DNA of 64,000 bases, from assembly GCA_000940995.1 (NCBI GenBank), contig CP005973.1:1488001-1552000 (forward strand). The letters run 5' to 3'. The stretch comes from Photobacterium gaetbulicola Gung47. GTDB lineage: Bacteria; Pseudomonadota; Gammaproteobacteria; Enterobacterales; Vibrionaceae. The notes below the pieces were generated by a model. The model was not told the origin of the DNA. It did no database searches and saw only the letters and a list, made by a program, of their open reading frames with translations. The position numbers and the translations under genes were made by a program. Positions 8,666 through 17,782 of the stretch are shown here, piece by piece (positions within the stretch are counted from its first letter, which is position 1; each line of letters opens with the position of its first letter).

Positions 8666-10600
8666 CTAGTCTTGATCTTTTTGCATTTCCGCAATGACAT
8701 CGATATAGCCTTTCGGTGGCGGAGTCCATCCCCGCTCGGATGACGCATGTTTATCATGCCTGTCGGCCTTCATTTCGTTGCTGAGCGCTTCTTCAAGCTG
8801 CATAAACAGATCGCGGTACGTTGCATTGAATTTGCTCTCTTCGGTATTGTCCTTCCACGCTTGGTAGAGCGCTTCCTTACTCTTAGCTTCGGTTTCGACG
8901 AAGGTTTGCCGCAATTGCTCGGCTCGGAATGGATGGATACCCAGCTCCTTCATGGCTTGAGTTCCCAATGTCAGTGCAGAATGGTAGGTTTCGCTGATGA
9001 TAAAATCCGCTCCCGCAAAACGCAGCGCGTAATGGTGTCCCCGATCGTAGGCCCGTGCCAAAATCCGGATATGGGGATAGGTGTGTTTCACGTACTCGGT
9101 CAACTCGACCGCCCGTTCTTGGTCATCAATTGCAATAACCAGCAACTTGGCGTCTTCAATACCTGCGGTGTGCAGCAAGTCAGGACGGGTGGCATCCCCA
9201 TAGTAGCTTTTGATTTTTATGGCTCGCATGTTGTCAATTTGCCCGGCTTCATGATCGAGCACGACTGTCTTGACGCCGTTTGCAACCAGCAAGCGGTTAA
9301 CTATCTGTCCAAAACGACCAATCCCAGCAATAATCACAGCTCCCGTTTCATCAATTTTATCGGCTTCGCGCTCGTTACTCTTCGCTTCAAACCTCGGTAG
9401 AACCACTTTATCAAAGAAAATGAACAGTCCCGGGGTCAAGAACATCGAGATAGCAACAACCAAGGATAATACTTGCGCAATACCTGCCGGCAGCACATGG
9501 TTTTGCACTGAATAGCTCAGTAAAACAAAACCAAACTCACCGGCCTGGGCCAAGCTCAATGTCAGCAAATAGCGATCGCTTCCCTTTACCCTGAAAATCA
9601 ATGCTAGAACAAACAAGACTGTCGCCTTGACAGCCATCACCCCTAGAGTGATCGCTACCACCATGCCGACATTGCTGAACAAAACAGAAAAGTCGATGCC
9701 TGCGCCAACCGTAATGAAGAACAGACCGAGCAATAACCCTTTGAACGGTTCAATGTTCGACTCCAGCTCATGGCGAAATTCACTGTTGGCCAACACAACA
9801 CCGGCCAGGAAGGTTCCCAAGGCCGGTGATAATCCGACCAGGCTCATCAAGGCAGCAATACCAATCACCAGCATGAGCGCGGTAGCCGTAAAAATCTCCC
9901 TCAATCCCGCACTGGCCACAAACCGAAACAGCGGACGACTTAAGAAGTGACCACCCACTACCACCGCAGCGATGGCCCCTATTACGACTAGCGCATACCC
10001 CCAGCCCGGCAGGCCTTCCACCAGGCTCAGTTCCTCATGATGTTCGGCCGCCTGCTGCGCCAATTGCTGGGCTTTTGCTACCAGTTCAGGCAGTGCCAGC
10101 AACGGGATCAACGCCAGCATTGGGATCACAGCGATATCCTGGAACAGCAATACCGAGAAGGCATTTCTGCCTCCCTCCGTTTTGGCTAGCCCTTTCTCGT
10201 TGAAGGTCTGCAGAACAATCGCCGTTGATGACAGGGAAAAGATCAATCCAATCGCCAGCGCCAGGGTCCACCCCAGCCCCAACGCCATCGCAATGGCCAT
10301 CACCACAACGGTGGTAAGCCCGACTTGCAGCCCGCCCAAACCAAGCAGTCGATGCCGCATATCCCATAGCATTTTAGGCTCTAGTTCCAACCCGACCAAA
10401 AAAAGCATCATCACAACACCAAATTCGGCGAAGTGCTGAATGGCGAGCGTCTCATCACCCACCAAGCCCACCACGGGACCAATAACCACACCGGCTATCA
10501 GATACCCCAGCACCGAACCTAGGCCAAGCCGCTTAGCTATCGGAACGGCGACCACAGCGGCGCACAGATATATAAATGCCTGAATAAAATAGACCGTCAT
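8666..10600 (-). CDS. kefB: KefB/KefC-type glutathione-gated K+/H+ antiporter
   Basis: Monovalent cation:proton antiporter-2 protein of 644 residues that releases K+ and acidifies the cytoplasm when electrophile-glutathione adducts bind. About 12 transmembrane segments occupy residues 1-385, followed by a cytosolic RCK/TrkA-N domain starting at GAVIIAGIGRFGQ (about 413-425) with the Rossmann GxGRFG pattern, and a charged C-terminal tail. It is a little longer than E. coli KefB (601) or KefC (620). It is translated after the flavoprotein partner gene with a 4-nt ATGA overlap, which is the kefGB arrangement. KefB versus KefC cannot be separated securely. Confidence 0.92.
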   Translation of the reverse strand: MTVYFIQAFIYLCAAVVAVPIAKRLGLGSVLGYLIAGVVIGPVVGLVGDETLAIQHFAEFGVVMMLFLVGLELEPKMLWDMRHRLLGLGGLQVGLTTVVVMAIAMALGLGWTLALAIGLIFSLSSTAIVLQTFNEKGLAKTEGGRNAFSVLLFQDIAVIPMLALIPLLALPELVAKAQQLAQQAAEHHEELSLVEGLPGWGYALVVIGAIAAVVVGGHFLSRPLFRFVASAGLREIFTATALMLVIGIAALMSLVGLSPALGTFLAGVVLANSEFRHELESNIEPFKGLLLGLFFITVGAGIDFSVLFSNVGMVVAITLGVMAVKATVLFVLALIFRVKGSDRYLLTLSLAQAGEFGFVLLSYSVQNHVLPAGIAQVLSLVVAISMFLTPGLFIFFDKVVLPRFEAKSNEREADKIDETGAVIIAGIGRFGQIVNRLLVANGVKTVVLDHEAGQIDNMRAIKIKSYYGDATRPDLLHTAGIEDAKLLVIAIDDQERAVELTEYVKHTYPHIRILARAYDRGHHYALRFAGADFIISETYHSALTLGTQAMKELGIHPFRAEQLRQTFVETEAKSKEALYQAWKDNTEESKFNATYRDLFMQLEEALSNEMKADRHDKHASSERGWTPPPKGYIDVIAEMQKDQD

Positions 10601-11223
10601 GCTGGCTCCTCCGTGATCAGACTGTCGAGATGATCGTTGAGCTTGGCAACTTCACCGGCCTGCTCAAAATCAATTCGATCGTCCCTCAATGCCAGTAGCA
10701 GTCGCTGCCAACCGGCTATGTGCTTGCCCACCCGCTTCTCCTCTACGGCGGTGCGAGCGCCGAACAATGCGTAGGGCGCGAGATAGTGCATCCCCGTCAG
10801 TACCGCTGTTTGTTCCAGCGGATGCAGCAATTCTCTGATGGTGTAATGATTAAAGCCCTGTTCGCAGTAGGCTGAGGCAGGCCCCCCCGCGGACAGCACG
10901 CAGAGGAACTTCTTACCCTGTAGAGCCGTTCCCTCTGAACCATAAGCAAAACCATATTCCAGCACCAAATCCTGCCACTCTTTCAAGATGGCCGGGGTGG
11001 AATACCAGTACATGGGGAACATGAACACCACGATATCGTGCTCCCTCAGCCTTTGCTGCTCCTTGTCGATATTGATCCTGAAGGTAGGATATTCATGATA
11101 GAGGTCAACCGTGGTTACCCCTTCGATGCCTTGGCACGAGCAGAACAAAGGCCAGTTGATTTCAGAGCGGTTGACAGAAGGATGGGCAAAAAGGATAAGC
11201 ACTTTGTTCTTGACCCCTGACAT
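10597..11223 (-). CDS. kefG: KefG/KefF-like ancillary flavodoxin-fold protein
   Basis: NAD(P)H quinone oxidoreductase-fold subunit needed for full activity of KefB-type channels. The flavodoxin-like start KVLILFAHPSVNRS and the conserved block VVFMFPMYWYSTPAILKEW (FMN-side loop) match KefF/KefG. I place the start at 11223 because GAGAGG lies 6 nt upstream of this ATG; an upstream in-frame ATG at 11313 would add 30 residues that do not match the family. The product is 208 residues. It overlaps the antiporter gene by 4 nt. Confidence 0.88.
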   Translation of the reverse strand: MSGVKNKVLILFAHPSVNRSEINWPLFCSCQGIEGVTTVDLYHEYPTFRINIDKEQQRLREHDIVVFMFPMYWYSTPAILKEWQDLVLEYGFAYGSEGTALQGKKFLCVLSAGGPASAYCEQGFNHYTIRELLHPLEQTAVLTGMHYLAPYALFGARTAVEEKRVGKHIAGWQRLLLALRDDRIDFEQAGEVAKLNDHLDSLITEEPA

Positions 11224-11352
11224 AAACATCCTCTCGCTGGGAATGGAAATAGCAAGCTGCGAATAAGCCGCATTCGCCAAAACTCTTACAAGACAACAGC
11301 CTACATGCAACATATAGGTTTTTATGGTTGCATTAAGTGTAGACTGACAAAG

Positions 11353-11379
11353 AAAAAAAGGGCGCCTGGAAGAGCGCCC
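11353..11379 (-). terminator. Rho-independent terminator of the small-RNA candidate
   Basis: GGGCGC/GCGCCC stem (11360-11365 and 11374-11379) followed on the minus strand by seven T residues (11359-11353). The plus strand has no T tract, so it works on the minus strand. Confidence 0.75.
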
Positions 11380-11490
11380 AAAGGAAGTTGTGCTAATTGC
11401 TTACATCGTTTCCAATCTCGGTATCCAAGGAAAGGACGCAATGTCCCAGGGGAGGTAATGGATACCAAGCTTGTTGCCCGAAACGCATAA
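11353..11490 (-). ncRNA. Candidate Hfq-type small RNA
   Basis: A strong minus-strand terminator (11353-11379) has no protein gene in front of it on that strand. Upstream of it the minus strand can fold as GGTATCC (11466-11460) with GGATACC (11426-11420), enclosing a second stem GGAC/GTCC (11446-11434). The loop side carries a C-rich stretch, ACCTCCCC, of the kind that pairs with ribosome-binding sites, and ACTTCC precedes the terminator. A TTGGCA box lies upstream near 11512. The 5' end is a guess. Confidence 0.45.
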
Positions 11491-11755
11491 ATAACTAAGC
11501 AAAGGTGGTGCCAAGTTTCATCAGCCAGCTTTAAGCATCGAAAAAGTGCCTGTTTTATTCGTTTTATTATCGGAAATCTCTATTATTTAAACGATAAATA
11601 CGCTTTTGGGCCACTTATCGCGTTTTTTTGGCATTGCCGTTGTCAATACATCGCTTTGTATAGTAATAATCTATCTCTTATTTATTATTCAGATGATTAC
11701 AAAACGTGCACGGTGCACCAAAAGAGATCATTAGGGAGCCATAACGGCATTGGTT

Positions 11756-12373
11756 ATGAATGCAAACTCACTCAGCGCTCGTTTAAAGACAAGAGCCTCA
11801 ACAGACCAGGCCCAAACAACCGTGGCATTTCGCCATATGTCCATATGGCTACTCCTGATCTTGCTGCCCGTAAACCATAGCGTCGCTAAGTCTGTTATTA
11901 TCCCCCAGCAGTTACTCAACCATACCGACTCCTACGGTAATGTATCCCTGCGCCGTTCTGCCGAACTGGTTTTGCCCGATCCTTTGGTTGTCGCGGGTAA
12001 CCTTAATCTCGAAAATAGCCAGATCCGCCGCCTGCCCAGCACCCTGACGGTCAACGGCAACCTGAACCTGGCCTACAGTAATATTGAGTACTTGCCCGCC
12101 CAGCTGTATATCGGTGGGTATCTCAACCTTGCCCACTCGAAAATAATCGCCATCAGCGAAGGATTACAAGTCAACGGCGACCTCAGCCTTATGGGGACCC
12201 AGTTAACCAAACTGCCGACCCGACTCTATGTCGGTGGGGATCTCTACCTGGCCAACTCCATGATCAGCGAACTGCCCCCCTTCCTGGTTGTCAAAGGCAA
12301 TATCTATCTGGGTGGCATCACCATTCCCCACATTCCCGAACATGCACAAATAGAAGGGACTATTTACCAGTAA
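11756..12373 (+). CDS. Secreted protein with 20-residue leucine-rich repeats
   Basis: Protein of about 205 residues. A hydrophobic segment (MSIWLLLILLPVNHSVA) acts as signal peptide or anchor. From about residue 70 six repeats of exactly 20 residues follow, with the consensus LPxxLxVxGxLxLxxSxIxx, and a seventh partial unit closes the chain. The spacing of Leu/Ile/Val suggests a solenoid related to bacterial LRR proteins. The start is unclear: ATG 11756 or TTG 11750 after AGGGAG, or ATG 11837 directly at the signal peptide. Two GTGCAC palindromes sit upstream at 11706-11718. Function is unknown. Confidence 0.75.
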   Translation: MNANSLSARLKTRASTDQAQTTVAFRHMSIWLLLILLPVNHSVAKSVIIPQQLLNHTDSYGNVSLRRSAELVLPDPLVVAGNLNLENSQIRRLPSTLTVNGNLNLAYSNIEYLPAQLYIGGYLNLAHSKIIAISEGLQVNGDLSLMGTQLTKLPTRLYVGGDLYLANSMISELPPFLVVKGNIYLGGITIPHIPEHAQIEGTIYQ

Positions 12374-12462
12374 AGGGCCCGGGAAAGTTCACATTCTGAA
12401 CGGTCCGCCAAGACCGGATAGACAGAAACTGGGCCTTGTTTGCGGCACAAAAAACGGCAAAG

Positions 12463-12485
12463 AAAAAAAGCGCCCTGAAGGGCGC
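12463..12485 (-). terminator. Terminator of the aapJQMP operon
   Basis: Stem GCGCCC/GGGCGC (12470-12475 and 12480-12485) with a 4-nt loop, followed on the minus strand by seven T residues. It lies about 55 nt beyond the stop of aapP. Confidence 0.8.
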
Positions 12486-12539
12486 CAAGGGAGGTTAAAA
12501 CGGACACTACGTGGTCTCGTCGTCCACAAAGGAGATTGA

Positions 12540-13313
12540 CTAATGAATAATCTGCTGCAAGAAAGCTTGGGTGCGGTCGAACTGCGGATGACTGAAAAAG
12601 GCTTCCGGCGCGTTCTCCTCAATAATCTCCCCTGCATCCATGAAAATCACTCTGTCGGCAACCTCGCGGGCAAATCCCATTTCATGGGTCACGCAAAGCA
12701 TGGTCATCCCTTCGGCGGCCAGCTCCACCATCACATCAAGTACTTCCCTGACCATTTCAGGATCCAGCGCTGAAGTCGGTTCGTCGAACAACATCACCTG
12801 CGGCTGCATCGTCAGGGAACGGGCGATTGCGACCCGCTGCTGCTGCCCACCTGATAGCTGCCCCGGAAACTTATGGGCCTGATCGGCAATTCTGACGCGC
12901 TTTAGATACTCCATCGCGAGCGCCTCCGCCTCCTGCTGAGGCATTTTCTTCACCCAGATAGGAGCCAGCGTACAATTTTGCAGCACCGTCAAATGCGGAA
13001 AAAGATTAAAATGCTGGAAACACATCCCCACTTCCCTGCGGACCAACTCGATATTTTTCAGATCCTCTGTCAGCTCTGTGCCCGCCACCTTAATTTGCCC
13101 GCGCTGGTGGGCTTCAAGGTGATTGATACAGCGGATCATGGTTGACTTGCCAGACCCAGATGGCCCGCAAATCACGATTTTTTCGCCCTTTTTTACCTCT
13201 AGGTCAATATCTTTGAGAACATGGAATTCACCGTACCACTTATTGACTTTCTGCAAGCGGATCACCGAATCTTCCGGTACCGACTGATAAACCGTTTTTG
13301 TATACATACTCAA
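12540..13313 (-). CDS. aapP: General L-amino acid ABC importer, ATPase AapP
   Basis: Polar amino-acid-type ATP-binding subunit of 257 residues. Walker A GPSGSGKST is at 50-58, the Q-loop in MCFQHFNLFPH (about 97-107), ABC signature LSGGQQQR at 153-160, Walker B VMLFDEP at 173-179, D-loop SALD and the H-loop in VTHEMGFA. It energises uptake of a broad range of L-amino acids with AapJ, AapQ and AapM. It is the last gene of the operon, 9 nt after aapM. Confidence 0.96.
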   Translation of the reverse strand: MSMYTKTVYQSVPEDSVIRLQKVNKWYGEFHVLKDIDLEVKKGEKIVICGPSGSGKSTMIRCINHLEAHQRGQIKVAGTELTEDLKNIELVRREVGMCFQHFNLFPHLTVLQNCTLAPIWVKKMPQQEAEALAMEYLKRVRIADQAHKFPGQLSGGQQQRVAIARSLTMQPQVMLFDEPTSALDPEMVREVLDVMVELAAEGMTMLCVTHEMGFAREVADRVIFMDAGEIIEENAPEAFFSHPQFDRTQAFLQQIIH

Positions 13314-13322
13314 TTCCTTGTA

Positions 13323-14420
13323 TCAATTACTATGCCCGGTGTTCAGCTTACCCTCCAGGTAAATGCTGTAACGCGACATTCCGAAACACATAATCCAAAA
13401 AACTAATGCGGCGAAAACAAAGCTCTCGGTCGAAAACCCTAGCCAAGCCGGATCACTATTGGCTGACTGTGCAATCCCCAAAACATCGAACATACCGATG
13501 ATCAATACCAGGCTGGTATCTTTCAACAGTGCGATAAAAGTGTTGACGATAGAAGGGATGCTAATCTTCAGGGCCTGGGGCAAAATGATCAGCCGCGTTG
13601 ATTTCCAGTAACTCAGACCAAGCGCTTCCGCAGCCTCAAACTGCCCCTTGGGAATAGATTGCAAGCCACCACGAATAGCTTCTGCCATATACGCCGCATT
13701 AAATAGCACTACGCCAATCAAGGCCCTGATCAGCTTGTCGATCTCGGTCCCTCCCGACAGGAATAACGGCAGCATAACCGAGGCCATAAATAGCACGGTG
13801 ATCAGGGGGACACCACGCCAAAACTCGATATAAACCGTGCTCATGCTTCGCACTATCGGCATTGACGATCGGCGGCCAAGCGCCAAAACCACGCCGAGAG
13901 GCAATGACACCACAATACCCGTCAGGGCAATAACCAACGTAATCAACAGCCCGCCCCAAAGATGGGTTTCCACGACAGGCAAGCCCGCCAGGCCGCCGTA
14001 AAGCAAGACAACAGATAGGACAGGAAACACGGTCAAGGCAAACACCAGCCCCGCTTTTTTCACTGAGCCTTTGCCCAACAGAAGTACGGCTATAGTAGCT
14101 GCCAGCCCCAACATAAATGTCATAGGGCGCCAACTCTCATCGCTTGGGTAAAAACCAAACATGAACTGGTCAAACCGAGCCTGGACGAACACCCAACACG
14201 CGCCGTCACGGCCACAATCTTCACGGCTTAATCCAACCCAGTCAGCATCGAGGAACGCCCATTGAAAAAGGCTGGTCACCGCAGCAAATATCACCCCAGC
14301 GATCGCTCCGGTGATCAAGGTATTCAAAGCTGATGAAAACAAGTTTTCCCTCAGCCAGGCAGAAATACCGATCATCTTTGATGGTGGGGCCTCAGGAGGG
14401 GAAAAATGAAAAACTTTCAT
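13323..14420 (-). CDS. aapM: General L-amino acid ABC importer, permease AapM
   Basis: Inner-membrane permease of 365 residues. The His/Glu/Gln/Arg-type BPD_transp_1 domain is in the C-terminal half, with the EAA loop visible as EAAEALGLSYWKSTRLIILPQA. The long N-terminal part, with extra membrane segments and a cysteine-containing periplasmic loop, is typical of AapM rather than short GlnP/HisM proteins. One base separates it from aapQ. It pairs with AapQ to form the channel. Confidence 0.94.
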   Translation of the reverse strand: MKVFHFSPPEAPPSKMIGISAWLRENLFSSALNTLITGAIAGVIFAAVTSLFQWAFLDADWVGLSREDCGRDGACWVFVQARFDQFMFGFYPSDESWRPMTFMLGLAATIAVLLLGKGSVKKAGLVFALTVFPVLSVVLLYGGLAGLPVVETHLWGGLLITLVIALTGIVVSLPLGVVLALGRRSSMPIVRSMSTVYIEFWRGVPLITVLFMASVMLPLFLSGGTEIDKLIRALIGVVLFNAAYMAEAIRGGLQSIPKGQFEAAEALGLSYWKSTRLIILPQALKISIPSIVNTFIALLKDTSLVLIIGMFDVLGIAQSANSDPAWLGFSTESFVFAALVFWIMCFGMSRYSIYLEGKLNTGHSN

Positions 14421-14421
14421 A

Positions 14422-15693
14422 CTATCTCTCCACCAATGCCATTTTTCGGTTATAGATATTCATCAACAGCGAGGTCAACAAACTAAACGCCAAGTAAACC
14501 GCCATGGTCATAGCGATGATCTCAATCGCCTGCCCGGTTTGATTTAATGTGGTACCCGCAAACACCGACACCAGGTCCGGATACCCAATTGCCATTGCCA
14601 GCGAGGAGTTTTTCACCAAATTCAAATATTGACTGGTCAAAGGAGGAATGATGACTCGCATTGCCTGCGGGATCACGACAAGCTTGAGCACCGTTCCTGA
14701 CGGCAAGCCTAAGGCATTCGCGGCTTCCGTTTGCCCCTTACTGACAGCCGCGATCCCTGAACGAACTATCTCGGCTATAAAGGCAGCGGTATATATAGCC
14801 AAAGCGATCAACAGAGCAAATAGCTCCGGCATAACATCAATACCGCCACGAAAGTTGAACCCCTTTAAGGCTGGATACTCGACCCCAACCGGTTGCCCGG
14901 CCAGATAGAAAGCTGCTGCGGGCAATATCACCATCACCAACGCGCTCAAGCGCCATGCCGGTAAACAATGTCCTGTTTGCTGTTGCCGACGATGGCTGAG
15001 CCTGTGGATAGCAACAGCAATGAACAAACCTAGCACTCCGGCTCCAAGAACCCAACTCGCACCGGGATATAACTCCAGGGCCGGCAAGAACAGTCCACGG
15101 ACATTAAGAAATATGGCATCGGCTAACGACAAGCTATCACGGGGGGAAGGGAGTGCCTGTAGTACGACCGTATACCAAAAGAGGATCTGCAACAGCAGAG
15201 GAATGTTACGGAACACCTCAATATAAACCGCAGCAATTCGGCTAAGCAGCCAGTTCTTGGATAGCCGCGCGACACCGATTACAAAGCCCAGAACAGTGGC
15301 TAAGGCAATACCAAGCCCGGCAACCAAGGCAGTATTGAGCAAACCGACAACAAATGTTGCGCCATAAGTATGGGTCTCATCGTAGGGGATTAACGACATT
15401 CCGATCCCAAAACCTGCCGTTTGGCCTAAAAAATCAAACCCTGTTGAAATCCCCCGCTGCGACAGGTTAGCCAGCGCATTGTTGATGGCAACGTAGACCA
15501 ACAGACCGACGCTGACTAACAACAGTACCTGAAAAAACACGGCTCTCGCAGATGGGTTGTACAGCACCCGCTTTACCGTTTTGGGGAGGAAGTTGTGGGT
15601 TATATCAGTCGATAATTCTGCGGCTACCTTGCTGCCTGCCGGCTTTTGGGCAAGATCAAGTCGCGAATCCAACTCTAAGTTACTTGTAGACAT
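14422..15693 (-). CDS. aapQ: General L-amino acid ABC importer, permease AapQ
   Basis: Inner-membrane permease of 423 residues. It has the N-terminal membrane anchor and periplasmic insertion typical of AapQ and a C-terminal BPD_transp_1 domain, with the EAA loop around EAANALGLPSGTVLKLVVIP. It contains the conserved segment VYIEVFRNIPLLLQILFWY. It lies downstream of aapJ, separated by a hairpin that probably lowers permease expression relative to the binding protein. Confidence 0.94.
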   Translation of the reverse strand: MSTSNLELDSRLDLAQKPAGSKVAAELSTDITHNFLPKTVKRVLYNPSARAVFFQVLLLVSVGLLVYVAINNALANLSQRGISTGFDFLGQTAGFGIGMSLIPYDETHTYGATFVVGLLNTALVAGLGIALATVLGFVIGVARLSKNWLLSRIAAVYIEVFRNIPLLLQILFWYTVVLQALPSPRDSLSLADAIFLNVRGLFLPALELYPGASWVLGAGVLGLFIAVAIHRLSHRRQQQTGHCLPAWRLSALVMVILPAAAFYLAGQPVGVEYPALKGFNFRGGIDVMPELFALLIALAIYTAAFIAEIVRSGIAAVSKGQTEAANALGLPSGTVLKLVVIPQAMRVIIPPLTSQYLNLVKNSSLAMAIGYPDLVSVFAGTTLNQTGQAIEIIAMTMAVYLAFSLLTSLLMNIYNRKMALVER

Positions 15694-15733
15694 CTATGCA
15701 CCTTTACCAATACGTTAATTCCCTGTGCAATAT

Positions 15734-15771
15734 CAAAAAAAGGGGCCAGCTTCCCAGCCTCAGCTGGCCCC
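15734..15771 (-). terminator. Intercistronic hairpin between aapJ and aapQ
   Basis: A 10-bp GGGGCCAGCT/AGCTGGCCCC stem (15742-15751 and 15762-15771) followed on the minus strand by seven T residues and more. It looks like a full terminator inside the operon. Partial read-through would give abundant binding protein and little permease, a common design in amino-acid ABC operons. Confidence 0.75.
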
Positions 15772-15791
15772 CATTCCAGCCAACCTAGCCA

Positions 15792-16832
15792 TTAGCGAAC
15801 AGGAGGGGCATACATAATCCCGCCGTCATTCCACAACGCATTCAAGCCCCGCGCAATCTTGAGCGGTGAGCCCGTACCGACAGTTCGTTCGAAGCTGTCG
15901 CCGTAGTTGCCCACTTGCTTCAACACCTGATAAGACCAATCATCTGCAAGTCCCAGTCCCTGCCCTTTAGGACCATCAACCCCCAGCAAGCGCAACACAT
16001 TAGGATCGGTAGACTTTTTCATGCTGTCGACATTGGTCTGATCGATCCCGTACTCCTCGGCATTGACCATCACATTCAATGTCCACTTGGCGATGTTGAA
16101 CCATTGATCATCACCCTGGGCAACGACTGGCCCCAGCGGCTCTTTGGAAATCACTTCAGGCAGCACAACCGCCGATGAGGGATCGGCCAATTTGATGCGT
16201 AGTGCATAGAGTTGAGACTGATCAGATGTCAGTACGTCACAGCGACCAGCTTCAAAGCCTTTTACTGTTTGGTCCGAGGTATCAAAAACAACCGGTTTGA
16301 ACGACATTCCATGCATCCGGAAGTAATCAGCCAAGTTCAGCTCAGTTGTCGTACCCGACTGGATACACACAGAAGCGCCATCTAGCTCTTTGGCCGAGGC
16401 GATTCCCAACTCCTTGCTCACCATAAACCCTTGGCCGTCATAGTAGTTGACCCCAACAAAATTAATACCTAGCGCACTGTCACGCTGCATGGTCCATGTG
16501 GTATTGCGAGAGAGAATATCAATTTCGCCAGACTGTAGGGCGGTGAAACGCTCCTTGGCTGTCAGGGGGACAAACTGTACCTTGCTGGCATCTTGCAATA
16601 CGGCAGCGGCGACAGCTCGGCAGTACTCAACATCTATTCCTTCCCAGTTTCCCTTTGCATCGGTACTGGAAAACCCCGGTAACCCTGTACTCACCCCACA
16701 CTTTAACACTCCGGCTTCTTTTACCTTTTTCAATGTCGCTCCGGCTGAATCCGGTGTCGCCATCGCACTACCCGATACCATCAGCGCTGAAACCAGCAAG
16801 GATATAGAAACACTATTTATGACTTTTTTCAT
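15792..16832 (-). CDS. aapJ: General L-amino acid ABC importer, periplasmic binding protein AapJ
   Basis: Periplasmic amino-acid-binding protein of about 346 residues with a signal peptide (MKKVINSVSISLLVSALMVS, cleavage after SAMA). The family-3 solute-binding fold is shown by LKCGVSTGLPGFSSTDAKG, GIDVEYCRAVAAAVL and the AapJ-typical DILSRNTTWT block. I chose the ATG at 16832 because ACAGG lies about 9 nt upstream; two in-frame upstream ATGs (16853, 16841) sit on or before that site. It is the first gene of aapJQMP, with its promoter in the gene-poor region upstream. Confidence 0.94.
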   Translation of the reverse strand: MKKVINSVSISLLVSALMVSGSAMATPDSAGATLKKVKEAGVLKCGVSTGLPGFSSTDAKGNWEGIDVEYCRAVAAAVLQDASKVQFVPLTAKERFTALQSGEIDILSRNTTWTMQRDSALGINFVGVNYYDGQGFMVSKELGIASAKELDGASVCIQSGTTTELNLADYFRMHGMSFKPVVFDTSDQTVKGFEAGRCDVLTSDQSQLYALRIKLADPSSAVVLPEVISKEPLGPVVAQGDDQWFNIAKWTLNVMVNAEEYGIDQTNVDSMKKSTDPNVLRLLGVDGPKGQGLGLADDWSYQVLKQVGNYGDSFERTVGTGSPLKIARGLNALWNDGGIMYAPPVR

Positions 16833-17640
16833 ATTGGACATCCTGTCTACCATTAGAGATAAGCTTTTGTTTTATTGTGCAGTCTCACTATTGCAACAGG
16901 TGTGCCACCTACCTCCAAAGTATTAACTTATAGATAAATTCACCATTAACTGCACCATTAATGACAGAAATAACCATAGAACCAGGTACCAACACGACGC
17001 TTTACGATAGATTGGAAATATTACGTACTGAACGAACCGCTATGGTGCATAAACGCATCAAATCAGGTCATCTATTTAGACAGGGATTTGCACCAGCAAT
17101 AAGCAAAGATAAATTCAGATGCGTGTTAATCACTACAACGCTACCTGCAAAAATAAAATAGACGTCTTTGGGGATACCGTCAGAAAATAATGTCTTGATT
17201 AGAACAACAAGGAAAACGTTTGCGTATAAAGGTAAATAAGTAAATTGATCGGGGGGATAATGATTGGGGGTTAAATAAATATATGCCAGAAACACTGGAT
17301 CACGGGTGCTTCTGGCTTTACTTTGTATTAACTGATTTTAAATCAAAGTATTAGCGCGATTGCGCAACAATAGAATTACTTAGATTTTGATTTCAAGTTA
17401 CTTGTTTGTGACTGATGGTAGAACCACTGTCGACGGTTTCTGTTTGACATAATACACCTCTCATTTTCCTAAACGAGTAAGGTTGATATTTCTCTTTAAT
17501 AATACCGTTCTTACTCATCCTAACCGTTTTACTTTAAACTACAGCCTGTGACATCCTTATGACAATTCAGTAAAAGTAAAACGTCAAACCTCTTCGCAAT
17601 CCAACGGGTAAGATACACATACTTGTAGGAGCACATCTTA

Positions 17641-17679
17641 TGCCAACATTGGAATACCGAGGAATTAAAGAACTGTGAT
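17641..17679 (+). CDS. Possible 12-residue small ORF
   Basis: ATG preceded by AGGAG (17627-17631) with 9-nt spacing, encoding MPTLEYRGIKEL and a TGA stop. It matches no known leader peptide. Support is only the ribosome-binding site and its pairing with the next tiny ORF. Confidence 0.2.
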
Positions 17680-17730
17680 ATAGCTAGAGGAGATTGACTT
17701 GACCTTAATTAACGGTTTAAGGAGCCCTGT

Positions 17731-17775
17731 ATGGAATTTCTACCTCTGTATAGCAATCAACAGATTCCAATATAA
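17731..17775 (+). CDS. Possible 14-residue small ORF
   Basis: ATG preceded by AAGGAG with about 6-nt spacing, encoding MEFLPLYSNQQIPI and a TAA stop. A hairpin with an eight-T tract follows 8 nt later, so it could be the end of a short transcript. Coding status is unproven. Confidence 0.25.
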   Translation: MEFLPLYSNQQIPI

Positions 17776-17782
17776 GAGGCTA

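Noticed and set aside
8747..9400. Open frame of 217 codons on the plus strand
   Set aside because: Antisense to the RCK domain of the KefB-like gene; no ribosome-binding site and no family resemblance.
11706..11718. Two GTGCAC palindromes upstream of the LRR gene as an operator
   Set aside because: Six-base palindromes 7 nt apart are too short to claim a binding site without more copies; noted in the gene entry only.
16961..17161. 66-codon frame in the gene-poor region
   Set aside because: No ribosome-binding site and no recognisable domain. Kept only as part of the region note.
17068..17295. 75-codon hydrophobic frame on the minus strand
   Set aside because: GTG start with no ribosome-binding site, AT-rich sequence can give hydrophobic frames by chance, and no similarity is known to me.
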